NCBI RefSeq assembly: GCF_002251735.1
Contig: NZ_NOXS01000034.1
Location: 186,376-250,375 of the forward strand
Length of the DNA stretch: 64,000 nt
Source of the DNA: Elstera cyanobacteriorum
GTDB lineage: Bacteria > Pseudomonadota > Alphaproteobacteria > Elsterales > Elsteraceae
Direction of reading: 5' to 3'
A program made the position numbers and the translations under genes. The first letter of the stretch is position 1; every line of letters begins with the position of its first letter. The notes beneath the pieces are model-generated. The model saw only the letters and a list, made by a program, of their open reading frames with translations, did no database searches and had not been told where the DNA came from. This document shows, piece after piece, positions 9,801 through 18,144 of the stretch.

Positions 9801-10424
9801 CTCACCCCGTCCCGCTTGGCCGAAGAACCGCCCGCCCGCTCGCCGCTGGCCGGGCAAAAGGCCGAGCTTCCCGCCGACGGGGCGCGGGCAGCCGGGTTGA
9901 AGCGCGGGCGGTTGGTGCATCGCCTGCTGCAAATGCTGCCCGATCTGCCGCAGGCCCGCTGGGCGGCGAGCGCGGTGGCCTATCTCGCCCGCGCCGTCCA
10001 CGGGGTAACCCCGGAGGATCAGGACAGCCTGTGGCGGGAAGCCGAAAGCGTCTTGCGGCACCCCGATCTGGCGCCGTTGTTCGGGGCCGAGGCGCGGGCA
10101 GAAGTGCCGCTGGTCGGCCGGGTTGGCGATGTCATCGTTTCGGGGCAGGTGGACCGGCTATGGGTGGGGCCGGATGCCGTGCTGGTCGCCGATTTCAAGA
10201 CCAACCGCCCGCCACCTCGCTTAGAGGTTGGGGTCTCCAAAGCCTACCGCCAGCAAATGGCGCTCTACCGGGCCGTGCTGCGGCAGCTTTACCCGGATAA
10301 GCCCGTGCGCTGCTGGCTGATCTGGACCGATGGGGCGCGGCTGATGCCGCTGTCGGACGCGCTGCTTGATGATCCCGAGCTTTTAACCGTCACCCGCTCT
10401 GCAGATTTTGATGAACAGCGTTAA
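6873..10424 (+). CDS. addA: double-strand break repair helicase AddA
   Basis: A 1,183-residue UvrD/Rep-family helicase with a nuclease domain, partner of AddB. Motif I ASAGTGKT is at residues 33-40, motif II IDEAQD near 411-416, and late helicase motifs include MTVHGAKGLQ and YVALTRAEDRLYV. The C-terminal nuclease motif VADFKTNRP is near 1106. The ATG at 6873 overlaps the addB stop and has a strong GGAGGCGGAGG site; a longer frame from 6846 lies inside addB and is unlikely. The region about 880-980 is a proline/alanine-rich linker before the nuclease domain. Confidence 0.94.
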   Translation: MSALDQNRQAVIDAATARQTAATVPDRSVWVAASAGTGKTSVLTRRVLRLLLAGTAPHRILCITYTKAAAAEMEKRLMEDLGKWASQPLPDLIAALTKLAGGTPPQDVELRRARQLFGLVLESPGGLKILTIHSFCQSVLARFPLEAGLPPHFQAMDEASAEELLLDAREQVLAEARGGAGLADLGAALQIVADRLNEDSFHQLLKTLVAERGHWMRRLAATDGIDPLIAALAARLEVDPSASPAALWQAAFNATVAQADQLRTAARALGQGTGKTDKASAETLLAFAAEPSPLGFEVYRSVFLTDKGTIRKSLCTKSVQAAAPDVADWLGTEAERLLRVQDAVRRAEIFTGTAALIRLGAAILAAYSAMKRQRAWLDYDDLILHTVQLLARDGGVSWVLFKLDGGLDHILIDEAQDTNPDQWQIVRLLAQEFFAGQSRAEGIRTLFVVGDAKQSIYSFQGADPRAFQTMRQAFTDLLAQVERRLWVESLDHSFRSTSVVLETVDRVFTAPEAAAGVVEAGAPLRHEVSRLGEAGLVELWPVLPKRAPEDPAGGDWKLPLRREGASNPPALVARVIARRIRAWLDHGEELTAKGRPVRAGDILILVRRRGAFVGELVRALKQEAVPVAGADRLRLTAHLAVMDLLALGRFLLLPADDLSLACLLKSPLIGLTEEALFHAAQGREGQSLWHALRARAADLPALKAAEDRLNRWRAKVDFARPYEFYAEILGREGGRKALLERLGAEAADPIDEFLNQALAFERIHTPSLQGFIHWLDLSDQEIKRDSDTAGRNEVRIMTVHGAKGLQAPIVFLPDCASAPKSRRTLFWPEESDWGPVWSPRKADDDPVTAALRDAQADQEAAEYRRLLYVALTRAEDRLYVTGWLGAREEEAKDGTWYALIQSVLDPMAARGEAETLDLDFTADGAPEWAGKGVRLATPQQVPPQDKAPAVAAVAEGGAPPAWLFAPPPEEPTPSRPLTPSRLAEEPPARSPLAGQKAELPADGARAAGLKRGRLVHRLLQMLPDLPQARWAASAVAYLARAVHGVTPEDQDSLWREAESVLRHPDLAPLFGAEARAEVPLVGRVGDVIVSGQVDRLWVGPDAVLVADFKTNRPPPRLEVGVSKAYRQQMALYRAVLRQLYPDKPVRCWLIWTDGARLMPLSDALLDDPELLTVTRSADFDEQR

Positions 10425-10445
10425 GCATTCTGCGCGGCGGAATGG

Positions 10446-10475
10446 TTGACGCTGGGGGTGGGGCATCCCTAAATG
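10446..10475 (+). promoter_or_regulatory. candidate sigma-70 promoter of trxA
   Basis: TTGACG (10446-10451) and TAAATG (10470-10475) are spaced by 18 bp, 50 bp upstream of the trxA start. This would let trxA be expressed independently of addAB. Confidence 0.4.
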
Positions 10476-10524
10476 TCTCTCATATCCCGCCGGTTCACCC
10501 GGCCTAATGATAGGAAAGAAGATC

Positions 10525-10845
10525 ATGGCCACCGTTGCCGTTACCGATACCAGCTTCGAAAGCGATGTTCTGAAGGCCCCCGGCCCAGTCTTGGTCGATT
10601 TCTGGGCGGGCTGGTGCGGCCCGTGCAAAGCCATCGCCCCGGCGCTGGAAGAGCTATCGACCGAACTCGCGGGGCAGGTGACCATCGCCAAAGTCGATAT
10701 CGACGATAACCCCGCAACCCCGGCCAAATATGGCGTGCGCGGCATTCCGACCATGCTGCTGTTCAAGAACGGCCAGGTGGTGGCGCAGAAGGTCGGCGCG
10801 ATGCCGAAATCCATGCTGCAAGCCTGGCTGACCAGCGCGCTCTAG
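10525..10845 (+). CDS. trxA: thioredoxin
   Basis: A 106-residue cytoplasmic thioredoxin that reduces protein disulfides. The active site WCGPC is at residues 30-34, and the cis-proline segment GIPTMLLF is present. The start at 10525 follows AGGAAAG; an upstream ATG at 10507 would add six residues with a poorer site. Its TAG stop lies inside the arm of a 15-bp perfect palindrome, and the same frame continues after it with codons reading LEAAIAAAAKGAERPPGEG before the next stop. The 106-residue length is normal, so the protein is presumably functional. Confidence 0.95.
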   Translation: MATVAVTDTSFESDVLKAPGPVLVDFWAGWCGPCKAIAPALEELSTELAGQVTIAKVDIDDNPATPAKYGVRGIPTMLLFKNGQVVAQKVGAMPKSMLQAWLTSAL

Positions 10846-10874
10846 AGCTGCGTCAATTCTGACGCAGCTCTAGA
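10841..10874. repeat. 15-bp-arm perfect palindrome at the trxA stop codon
   Basis: TCTAGAGCTGCGTCA (10841-10855) and TGACGCAGCTCTAGA (10860-10874) are perfect complements with a 4-nt loop ATTC. The trxA stop TAG (10843-10845) is part of the left arm. It has no T-run; the actual terminator lies 80 bp further on. Confidence 0.8.
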
Positions 10875-10950
10875 AGCCGCCATTGCGGCGGCGGCCAAGG
10901 GCGCGGAGCGCCCGCCCGGCGAGGGCTAAAAGCCTGATTATCCTGTGAGG

Positions 10951-10987
10951 ACCGGGCTTCCTGCATGCAGGAAACCCGGTTTTTTTA
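10951..10987 (+). terminator. terminator of trxA
   Basis: ACCGGG...TTCCTGCA pairs with TGCAGGAA...CCCGGT and is followed by seven T on the plus strand. On the minus strand no T-run follows, so it serves trxA. The T-run overlaps the stop codon of the convergent MFS gene. Confidence 0.85.
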
Positions 10988-12184
10988 TGCGGTAACGGTT
11001 TTGGCGCCGCGCAGGCGGTAGAGCATCACCCCCGCCCCCAGTAGCGTGACCGGGATTAGGCTGAGGTTCAGTACGCGGTCCCAGCCCAGGCTGGTTTGGA
11101 TCGACCCAGCGGTAACGGCGGCGAGCGCCGATAGGCCGAAGACGGTGAATTCCGATAGGGCCTGCAGCCGGGCACGGTCCTGTGGCGCCTCGGCAGATTG
11201 GGCGATCAGGGTGGAGCCGCCGACGAACAATAGGTTCCAGCCGATGCCGTTCAGCACCAGCGCGATCGTGAACTGCGGCAGATCGAGGCCGCTGAGGCCC
11301 GCAAGGGCGCTGAGCAGAAACAGGATCAGCCCGCTTGCCAAAACGGGGATCACGCCGACGCGGGCGATCAGCTTGCCGGTCACGAAGGCCGGGGCGAACA
11401 TGCCAACCAGATGGGCCTGAATGACCGAGGCGGAGGCCCCGACCGAAAAACCGCAGGCGACGACCGCGAGCGGCGTTGCCGTCATCACAAAGGTCATCGT
11501 GCCAAAGCCAAGGGCAGTGCAGGCGGTGCCGAGGAGGAAGCGCGGCTGGCGGATGAGTGCGGCCAGAGGGCGGCGGGCGCCTTGGGCGATGGTCATGGGG
11601 GGCGCAGCGGGCAGGGTGGCGAGCACCAGCACTGCCGCCGCGCCCAACGCCGCAATCGCGGCATAAGACCCTGCGAAGGGCACGAGATCCCAGATATTCC
11701 GCGATAGGGCGGCAATCTGCGGCCCCAGGAAGGCGGCGGCGAGGCTGCCGAGCATTACCCAGGATAGGGCGCGGGCCTTCCCGGCGGGATCGTCCACCGC
11801 GTCGGTCGCGGCATAGCGGTAATATTGCGAACTGGCCTGAAAGACCCCCAGGCAAGCGTTCCCCAAGCAGAAGAGCGCGAAATCGCGGCGAATCACGGCA
11901 AGGGCGGCGAGGCTTCCGGCCAAAATGGCGCTGGCGGCCCCGATTAAAAACCCGCCGCGCCGCCCGATCTTTCCCATCAAAAGCGACAGGGGAATGGTGG
12001 TTGCCGCCGAGGAGAGGATGACGGCGGCATAGGGCAGGGTGCCGAGATCAGGGCGCGGGGCGAGCGACTGGCCGACCAAGCCGGTCAAGGTCAGGCCGAT
12101 AGCGACGGCGCAGAAGGCGAAACATTGGGCGACGGCCAAGGTTAGGGCCGTGCGGCGGGCGAGGGGGGGAAGCGGGGCGGGCAT
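10985..12184 (-). CDS. MFS transporter
   Basis: A 399-residue major facilitator superfamily permease with about 12 hydrophobic segments. The inter-helix 2-3 loop has the MFS signature-like LMGKIGRRGGFLIG near residues 65-80, and FQASSQYYRYAATDAV follows in helix 4. The ATG at 12184 has GGAG six bases upstream; the reading frame stays open to 12700, but that part is hydrophilic and overlaps the divergent glxA-type gene. The substrate cannot be told from sequence. The divergent regulator gene may control it. Confidence 0.85.
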   Translation of the reverse strand: MPAPLPPLARRTALTLAVAQCFAFCAVAIGLTLTGLVGQSLAPRPDLGTLPYAAVILSSAATTIPLSLLMGKIGRRGGFLIGAASAILAGSLAALAVIRRDFALFCLGNACLGVFQASSQYYRYAATDAVDDPAGKARALSWVMLGSLAAAFLGPQIAALSRNIWDLVPFAGSYAAIAALGAAAVLVLATLPAAPPMTIAQGARRPLAALIRQPRFLLGTACTALGFGTMTFVMTATPLAVVACGFSVGASASVIQAHLVGMFAPAFVTGKLIARVGVIPVLASGLILFLLSALAGLSGLDLPQFTIALVLNGIGWNLLFVGGSTLIAQSAEAPQDRARLQALSEFTVFGLSALAAVTAGSIQTSLGWDRVLNLSLIPVTLLGAGVMLYRLRGAKTVTA

Positions 12185-12289
12185 GGGCATCTCCGGCAAA
12201 AGGGATGGTGCCAGCTTAGTCAGCGCCGCCCTTGTCAAAAAGGACAGACGACCCGCATAATCCGCCAATAGGATCGCCCGGAGGCCGCC

Positions 12290-13327
12290 ATGCGCACCAT
12301 CGCCATTATCGCCTTTCCACAGTGCCAAAGCCTGGATTGCCTGGGGCCGACGGAGGTTTTTACCAAGGCGAATTATCATGTTCGCCAGTTGCACGGGCCG
12401 GACGCGCCGCAGCCCTATCGGGTCGTGCATGGGTCGGTCGCGGGCGGTTTCGTGCCGACCAGTTGCGGCCTGTCGCTGGGGCCGACGCTGCCCTTGGCGG
12501 ACCTGCCGGAGCTGATCGATACGCTGCTGATCGTCGGCGGGAATCCGGGGGTGGAGATGGCGATTGCCGAAGGGGTATTGCCCGCCTGGGTAAAGGCTCA
12601 GGCCGGGCGGGTTCGCCGTCTTGCCAGCGCCTGCACCGGCGCTTTCATCCTGGCGGAAAGCGGCGTTCTGGCCGGGCGCCGGGCGACGACCCATTGGCAT
12701 TCGTGTCAGGAGTTAGCGGCGCGCTATCCCGCCATTACAGTGGCGCCGGACGCGATTTATGTCGATGCCGACCCATTCTATACGTCGGCAGGGATCACGG
12801 CGGCGATTGACCTTTCCCTCGCCTTGGTGGAAGCCGATCTCGGGCAGCCGGTGGCGCTGGCGATTGCGCGGGAACTGGTGCTGTATCTGCGCCGTCCGGG
12901 CGGCCAATCCCAGTTTTCTGCCGTGCTGGCGACCCAGGCCCAGGCGGCGGAAAAGCGGGCAGAGGGGAAGTTCGGCGATCTCCTGACCTGGATTTCAGCC
13001 CATCCGGCGGAAGATTTGCGCGTTCCGGCGCTCGCCGCCCGGGTAGGGATGACGGAGCGCAGCTTTCTGCGTCATTTCACCGCCCGCACGGGGCAAACCC
13101 CGGCGCGGTTCGTCGAAACGGCGCGGTTGGATCGGGCGCGGCTGCTACTGGAAAGCACCGATCATCCGGTGGCCGAAATCGCGGTGGCGGCGGGGTTCGG
13201 GTCGATCGATGCCTTGACCCGTGCGGCCAAGCGCGGCCTGGGGCTTACGCCCGAGGTGTATCGGGCGCGCTTTGGGGCCGTAGCGACGCGCCGGACGTCG
13301 GCTTCGCTAGGGGCAGCCGCAGAGTGA
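12290..13327 (+). CDS. GlxA/FtrA family transcriptional regulator (DJ-1/PfpI + AraC)
   Basis: A 345-residue regulator. Residues 1-170 form a DJ-1/PfpI-like class I amidotransferase fold with a nucleophile-elbow cysteine in ASACTGAF (Cys115), typical of GlxA proteins that sense small metabolites. Residues 215-325 are an AraC-type double helix-turn-helix (DLRVPALAARVGMTERSFLR, and VAEIAVAAGFGSIDALTRA). It is divergent from the MFS gene. Its last 83 bp overlap the 3' end of the convergent histidine kinase gene, which is unusual. Confidence 0.88.
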   Translation: MRTIAIIAFPQCQSLDCLGPTEVFTKANYHVRQLHGPDAPQPYRVVHGSVAGGFVPTSCGLSLGPTLPLADLPELIDTLLIVGGNPGVEMAIAEGVLPAWVKAQAGRVRRLASACTGAFILAESGVLAGRRATTHWHSCQELAARYPAITVAPDAIYVDADPFYTSAGITAAIDLSLALVEADLGQPVALAIARELVLYLRRPGGQSQFSAVLATQAQAAEKRAEGKFGDLLTWISAHPAEDLRVPALAARVGMTERSFLRHFTARTGQTPARFVETARLDRARLLLESTDHPVAEIAVAAGFGSIDALTRAAKRGLGLTPEVYRARFGAVATRRTSASLGAAAE

Positions 13328-14510
13328 CCTTGGTGCCGTGATCGGGTTTGCTGGAAAAGGCGACCGAGCCGCCCATCGCTTGCAATAGCCGCCGCGATAA
13401 GGCAATGCCAAGACCCGCACCGCGTTCGGAGGAGGTCATGGCATTCTCAGGCCGCAGAAACGGGTCGCCCAAGCGGGCCAGCGTCTGCGGCTCGATACCG
13501 ATGCCGGTATCGGTCACGGTCACATGCACCCATTCATCATCGCCCCAGGTTTCCGCAACCTGGGCGGCGACACGCACATTCCCGCCCGCCCGGGTAAATT
13601 TGACGGCGTTTTCTAGGAGATGCACCAGCACTTGATTGAGGGCGGATTTATCGGCCTGCACGGTCAGCAGCGTCGGCAACATGAGCTTCAGATGAACCTG
13701 CCGCCGGTCGGCTAGCGGGCGCACCTGCCGCACAGCGGCCAGAATGGCGCTATCGAGATCGACCGCCTCCAGCGTCATCGGCCGTTCGCCCGCTTCGATC
13801 TGGCCATAGTCGAGAATATCATCGACCAGTTGCAGCAGCCCGGTGCCGCCCTGGTGGATAGCGCGGGCATAATCGGCGATCCGGTCAGACGGCGATTGTA
13901 GCAGGATCATTTCGCTGAACCCCATAATGGCGTTCAGCGGCGTGCGCAACTCGTGGCTAAGGCTGGAGAGAAAGCGCGTGCGCGCCAGATTATCTTGCCG
14001 GGTTTGGGCGATAATGCGGTGCAGATCCAGCGCATCGACGGCCAGTTGCGCCAACTCTTTCAGAAGATTGAGCTGCGCTTCGGAAAATTGTCGGGGTTTT
14101 TGATCGATGACGCACAGGGTTCCCAGGCGGAACCCCGTTTCGGAAATCAGCGGGGCTCCGGCATAGAAGCGGATATGCGGCGCATCCGTGACCAGCGGGT
14201 TACCGGCAAAACGCGGGTCCAGCAGGGCATCTTCGACGATCATGATATCGTCGTCGAGAATGGCATAGGCGCAGAAGGCAATCCGGCGCGGGGTTTCGGT
14301 CACATCGAGACCGATCTTCGCCTTGAACCACTGCCGGTCCGAATCGAGTAGGCTAACCAGCGCGATCGGGCAATCGAGCAGGCGCGTCGCCAATTGGACC
14401 AGGTGATCCAACCGCGGGTCGTCGGGCGTGTCGAGGGCGCAAAAGCTATGAAGCGCTTCGAGCCGCGCCGACTCGTCCGCAGGGACCGGAGGAGAAGGAA
14501 TTGCCGTCAT
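13245..14510 (-). CDS. GAF-domain sensor histidine kinase
   Basis: A 421-residue cytoplasmic histidine kinase with no membrane segment. Residues 25-165 form a GAF sensor domain (DRQWFKAKIGLD, FYAGAPLISETG, LGTLCVID). The HisKA phospho-acceptor is His186 in SLSHELRTPLNA, and the HATPase domain extends to about residue 400 with DTGIG and GAGLGIALSRRL. The GAF type resembles those of blue-light or redox histidine kinases, but no chromophore cysteine is assigned. No response regulator gene is adjacent, so the partner is unknown. The C-terminal tail overlaps the convergent GlxA-type gene. Confidence 0.88.
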   Translation of the reverse strand: MTAIPSPPVPADESARLEALHSFCALDTPDDPRLDHLVQLATRLLDCPIALVSLLDSDRQWFKAKIGLDVTETPRRIAFCAYAILDDDIMIVEDALLDPRFAGNPLVTDAPHIRFYAGAPLISETGFRLGTLCVIDQKPRQFSEAQLNLLKELAQLAVDALDLHRIIAQTRQDNLARTRFLSSLSHELRTPLNAIMGFSEMILLQSPSDRIADYARAIHQGGTGLLQLVDDILDYGQIEAGERPMTLEAVDLDSAILAAVRQVRPLADRRQVHLKLMLPTLLTVQADKSALNQVLVHLLENAVKFTRAGGNVRVAAQVAETWGDDEWVHVTVTDTGIGIEPQTLARLGDPFLRPENAMTSSERGAGLGIALSRRLLQAMGGSVAFSSKPDHGTKVTLRLPLAKPTSGASLRPQSAPDTPRA

Positions 14511-14589
14511 CGCGTCAAGTGTGCCATAGGCTTACAAACTTGACTATATTGTTAGTCGCTATCCCACAGATGCCACACGCGGAACTGTT

Positions 14590-15339
14590 ATGACGGATTG
14601 GACCGCAGGGCTGGGTACCTTGCTGCGTCGGGCGGCCGACCGCTGGCGCGACGGACGCGCGATGGCGGCGGTGGAGGCCTTTGGGCGGCGGCTGGGGCGC
14701 GACCCGGACGCGGCGCTCGCCAAGCTCGACGCCGATGCGAAAGGCGGGCGCGGTCACGCGCGCCTGCGGGCGGCTTGGTCGATGCGCGCCTGCGCCTGGA
14801 TCGACCGCTGGACCGCCGATCACCCGATTGCCGCCCGCCGCCTGCTGGATGATCTGGCGGAGGCGGCGACCGCCCATCCGCAGGAAAGCGCCCTAATCTC
14901 CTATTGGGCGATGGGCGCCTTATCCTTCGTCTCCGTCCGCGCGGCGGCCGATCCGATTGGCTGCGTGTCGATTTTTGCGGCGATGGAGCCCTATCTTTTG
15001 GCCGACAGCACGCCCTTCGCGGTTCGCCGTCTCTGGGCGATGGCCGTGCAGCGCTGGATTATAGCCCTGGCGCGCAGCGATCCGGCGGCGTCTGCGGCGG
15101 GGTTGGGGCCGATGGCCGACCTTGCTTTGCAAGCGCCGCCCGATTTGGGGCTGGTGACCCTCTGGCGCGATACGGTGCTGGAACTCGCCACAACATCTGA
15201 GGTTCTGATGGACCCCGACCGGCGCCCGCCGGTGCTGGACCAGGCGGCAGCGCTTTCGGCGGCTTTCAGTCGCTATGGGACGACGGTGGCCGGGTTAGCC
15301 GCTTTGCAGATGCTGATTAAAGAGGATGTCAGACTATGA
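14590..15339 (+). CDS. hypothetical protein upstream of GspK-like kinase
   Basis: A 249-residue protein I do not recognise. It is rich in alanine, tryptophan and arginine, looks almost all-helical, and has no signal peptide, clear membrane segment or metal motif. Its stop overlaps the start of the next gene as ATGA, so the two are translationally coupled and probably act together. Normal codon use matching the neighbours, and the coupling, support a real gene. A helical-repeat scaffold or partner of the kinase-like protein is possible but is inference. Confidence 0.7.
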   Translation: MTDWTAGLGTLLRRAADRWRDGRAMAAVEAFGRRLGRDPDAALAKLDADAKGGRGHARLRAAWSMRACAWIDRWTADHPIAARRLLDDLAEAATAHPQESALISYWAMGALSFVSVRAAADPIGCVSIFAAMEPYLLADSTPFAVRRLWAMAVQRWIIALARSDPAASAAGLGPMADLALQAPPDLGLVTLWRDTVLELATTSEVLMDPDRRPPVLDQAAALSAAFSRYGTTVAGLAALQMLIKEDVRL

Positions 15340-16232
15340 TTTTCATCGGCATCGACGGGAGCGGCCCCGGTCTGCGGGTCCGAGTGGAAGCAGAGGATGG
15401 GGTAGGGCTAAGCTCGGCAACCGGCCCTGCCGTTTCGCTGACGCTCGGCACCGGCAAAGCCTGGCAGATGGTGCTCGAAACCCTGTCCGCAGCGCTGAAA
15501 CCCTTGGGGCAGGCGACCGAAACCCTAACCGATGCGCGCATTGTGCTAGCGTTACCGGGGCTCAATCTTCCGGCCCAGCAGCAACTTTTCACGGCCTTGA
15601 ACCCGCTCCCGGGGATTATCTGGACCTGCCCAGACTCTTACGCAGCCCTCGTTGGCGGGTTAGGGGATCAACCCGGCAGTGTCATTCTTCTCGGGGCGGG
15701 CTCGGTTCTCGCCGCCCGCCGTGCCGATGGCACTTGGTACGAGATCGGCGGCTGGGGCTTTCCCACGGGTGACGAGGGCAGCGCCGCCTGGTTGGGGCAA
15801 CAGCTTGTTACCCTAACCCAGCGCGCGCTCGACGGGCGGCAGCCCTGGGAGCCTTTGACGCGCCTCTGTTACGGTCTTTGGGGCGGCGCGTGGGATGCGT
15901 TCTTCGAGCAGGTCGCGACGGCAACCCAGGCCGATTATGCCGCCTTAGCCGCGCCGATTGCCGAAATGGCGGCGGCGGAGGATGCGCTCGCGCAGCTTCT
16001 GTTGACCGAGGCAGGGCGCGAAGTGGGGGCGATGGCCGCTGCGGCCGACCCGGACGCCCGTTTGCCCCTGGCGCTGACCGGGCCGCTGGCGCCAGTGCTG
16101 GCGCCCTATCTGCCGCCGGAAGCAACCGCCCGCTTGATCGCGCCAGAAGGCACTGCGCTCGACGGAGCGCTGCGCCTGGCCCGCGCCCCGGAACCGCCGC
16201 CCGCCGCGCGGGGGCGGCGGCTGGTCGGTTAG
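15336..16232 (+). CDS. BadF/BadG/BcrA/BcrD ATPase family protein, GspK (glucosamine kinase)-like
   Basis: A 298-residue ASKHA-fold protein. TCPDSYAALVGGL, ILLGAGSVLAARR and GGWGFPTGDEGSAAWLG match bacterial glucosamine/N-acetylglucosamine kinases of the BadF family. The N-terminal phosphate loop, usually DGGGTKT, reads DGSGPGL at residues 7-13, so the Thr and Lys that contact ATP phosphates are missing. The Asp and later motifs remain. It could be a weak kinase, a sensor or a pseudo-kinase. It is coupled by a 4-bp overlap to the unknown upstream gene and ends 2 bp from a convergent chemoreceptor gene. Confidence 0.75.
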   Translation: MIFIGIDGSGPGLRVRVEAEDGVGLSSATGPAVSLTLGTGKAWQMVLETLSAALKPLGQATETLTDARIVLALPGLNLPAQQQLFTALNPLPGIIWTCPDSYAALVGGLGDQPGSVILLGAGSVLAARRADGTWYEIGGWGFPTGDEGSAAWLGQQLVTLTQRALDGRQPWEPLTRLCYGLWGGAWDAFFEQVATATQADYAALAAPIAEMAAAEDALAQLLLTEAGREVGAMAAAADPDARLPLALTGPLAPVLAPYLPPEATARLIAPEGTALDGALRLARAPEPPPAARGRRLVG

Positions 16233-16234
16233 GC

Positions 16235-17920
16235 TTAGGCCGTTTCTTCGATTCGCACGGCGGTAAAGAAGCGGGCGACTTCCTGGCGTAACAAATTGGC
16301 TTGAGCGTTCAGGCTGGCAACGGCGGCGGCGATTTCTTTCGACGTCTCGCCGGTCTGCCTGGCGGCCTCGGCCATTTCCTGGGTAATCCCGCTCATGTTT
16401 TCGGTGCTTTGGGCCGCTTCATTGACATTACGGGCGATTTCCGATGTTGCGGCGCTTTGCTGTTCGACCGCGCCTTTCACACCCAGGTTCAGCCCATTGA
16501 TCTGCTCGATGGTGCCCGCGATGGCGGCAATCGCCGCTACCGCATGGCCGGTGGCCGATTGAATGGCGCCGATCTGGCTTTGAATTTCCTCCGTCGCCCG
16601 CGCCGTTTGGCCCGCGAGGCTTTTCACCTCCGCCGCCACTACGGCAAAGCCCTTGCCCGCGTCGCCGGCGCGCGCCGCTTCGATGGTGGCATTGAGGGCG
16701 AGAAGATTGGTCTGGGCGGCGATATCGGTGATCAGGCTGACCACTTCGCCGATGCGCTGGCTGGCTTCGGACAGAGTATGGACGACCGACCCGGTTTGCT
16801 TCGCCTCATCGACGGCGGTCCCGGCAATCGTGGCCGCTTGCCCGATCTGACGGGCGATTTCGCGGATCGAGGCGTTTAGCTCCTCGGTCGCAGACGCAAC
16901 GGTCTGGACATTGCCGGTCGCCTGATGGGCCGCCGCCGCCACATCGCCGCTGTGGTGACTAGTCAGCGCGGCATTCTGGTTCAGGGTTTCGGAATTCTGC
17001 TGCAATTGTTCCGAGGCGGAGACCAGCGAGGTGATGACCTGATCGACGCTGCCGCTAAACCCGGCAATCGCCCGCTCGATCCCCGCTTTGCGGCGTAATT
17101 CCGCCTCCGCGTGGCGCTTTTCGTCCGCCGCATGTTGCCGGGCGAGGTCCAATTGCCGGGAATAATCCTGCAAGGCGCGGGCAAGGATGCCGATTTCATC
17201 TTTGCGGTCGGTATCGGTGACCGTCAGCGGTTCGGTCGAGGTTTGCAGCACGGTAAAGAGACCCGCGAGATGGCCGACATGGCGCATCTGGCCGCGCACG
17301 ATCCAGGCGATGATGGCGATACCGAGGGCGGTCATAACCAGGGCGACGACGACATTCTGTTCGATGATGCGCGCGCTCTCGGCTTCCACCCGCTGGAGCG
17401 GCACGCCCGCGAACAGAACCGCCATAACCGTGCGGTCAGCCGTCAAAACCGGTTCGTAGCGGCCAAGATAGGCGCGGGAGGAGACCTGCACGATCCCGGT
17501 ATAGGTCTGTTTCCGGCCAAAAACTGCGTCATAGGTCGGCCCCGGACCCATCTGCGTGCCGATGATGCGCTTGCCTGCCGCATCCAGCGCTGTTGTCGCA
17601 ATGCGCCGGTCGCCCTGGAAAATCGTTGCGGTGCCGTTGGTCAGGGCGGCGAATTCATCGACAATTGTCGCATCCCCCTCCAGCGGTTTGCCGTTCAGGC
17701 CCAATTTACCGTCGGTGATTGCCAGCGTTCCGCGATGGGCGATCAGGGTTTTGAGCAATTGGCCGTTACGCTCCAAAGCATCGGAGGCTTCCGACATTAG
17801 TGCATCGCGGACGATGAAATACGAACCGCCGACGATGGCAGCAGATATCAAAAAAGATAAGAGCGAGAATGTTAAAAGAATGCGATTCGTAATGCTCATA
17901 TTTTTGGCAAATGACTTCAT
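16235..17920 (-). CDS. methyl-accepting chemotaxis protein with periplasmic Cache domain
   Basis: A 561-residue transmembrane chemoreceptor. TM1 is about residues 12-33, then a periplasmic single-Cache domain to about 185 ([15 protein letters not shown], then [11 protein letters not shown]), TM2 about 188-210, HAMP about 212-265, and a cytoplasmic signalling domain with the conserved tip [20 protein letters not shown]. It signals to CheA/CheW to bias the flagellar motor. It is a close paralogue of the next gene, with the same architecture and length, suggesting tandem duplication. The ligand is unknown; related Cache domains bind small organic acids. Confidence 0.92.
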   Translation of the reverse strand: MKSFAKNMSITNRILLTFSLLSFLISAAIVGGSYFIVRDALMSEASDALERNGQLLKTLIAHRGTLAITDGKLGLNGKPLEGDATIVDEFAALTNGTATIFQGDRRIATTALDAAGKRIIGTQMGPGPTYDAVFGRKQTYTGIVQVSSRAYLGRYEPVLTADRTVMAVLFAGVPLQRVEAESARIIEQNVVVALVMTALGIAIIAWIVRGQMRHVGHLAGLFTVLQTSTEPLTVTDTDRKDEIGILARALQDYSRQLDLARQHAADEKRHAEAELRRKAGIERAIAGFSGSVDQVITSLVSASEQLQQNSETLNQNAALTSHHSGDVAAAAHQATGNVQTVASATEELNASIREIARQIGQAATIAGTAVDEAKQTGSVVHTLSEASQRIGEVVSLITDIAAQTNLLALNATIEAARAGDAGKGFAVVAAEVKSLAGQTARATEEIQSQIGAIQSATGHAVAAIAAIAGTIEQINGLNLGVKGAVEQQSAATSEIARNVNEAAQSTENMSGITQEMAEAARQTGETSKEIAAAVASLNAQANLLRQEVARFFTAVRIEETA

Positions 17921-18078
17921 TTCATTCTTTCTTTCGAGAAGGAATTTCGTTTGATCTGTGTATTTTCACAGGCAATTATTAATAAAGAGCGTTTGTGATT
18001 GTTAAGTATTTATTTCAATGCACTGTGCGAATTTCGCATGGCTTCGGCCCCTTTCCCATGACATGGATCAACGCACGC

Positions 18079-18108
18079 AAAAACACCCGGCGCAGGGCCG
18101 GGTGTTTG
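18079..18108 (-). terminator. terminator of the second Cache chemoreceptor
   Basis: On the minus strand CACCCGGC and GCCGGGTG form a stem followed by TTTTT, 37 bp after the stop of the gene at 18145. Confidence 0.8.
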
Positions 18109-18144
18109 TCATACGCTTGAGGCTGGGAAAACCGGTGCAGCCGA

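Noticed and set aside
12232-12810. 192-residue frame overlapping the GlxA-type gene
   Set aside because: Shifted frame of the same strand; the GlxA frame has intact domains.
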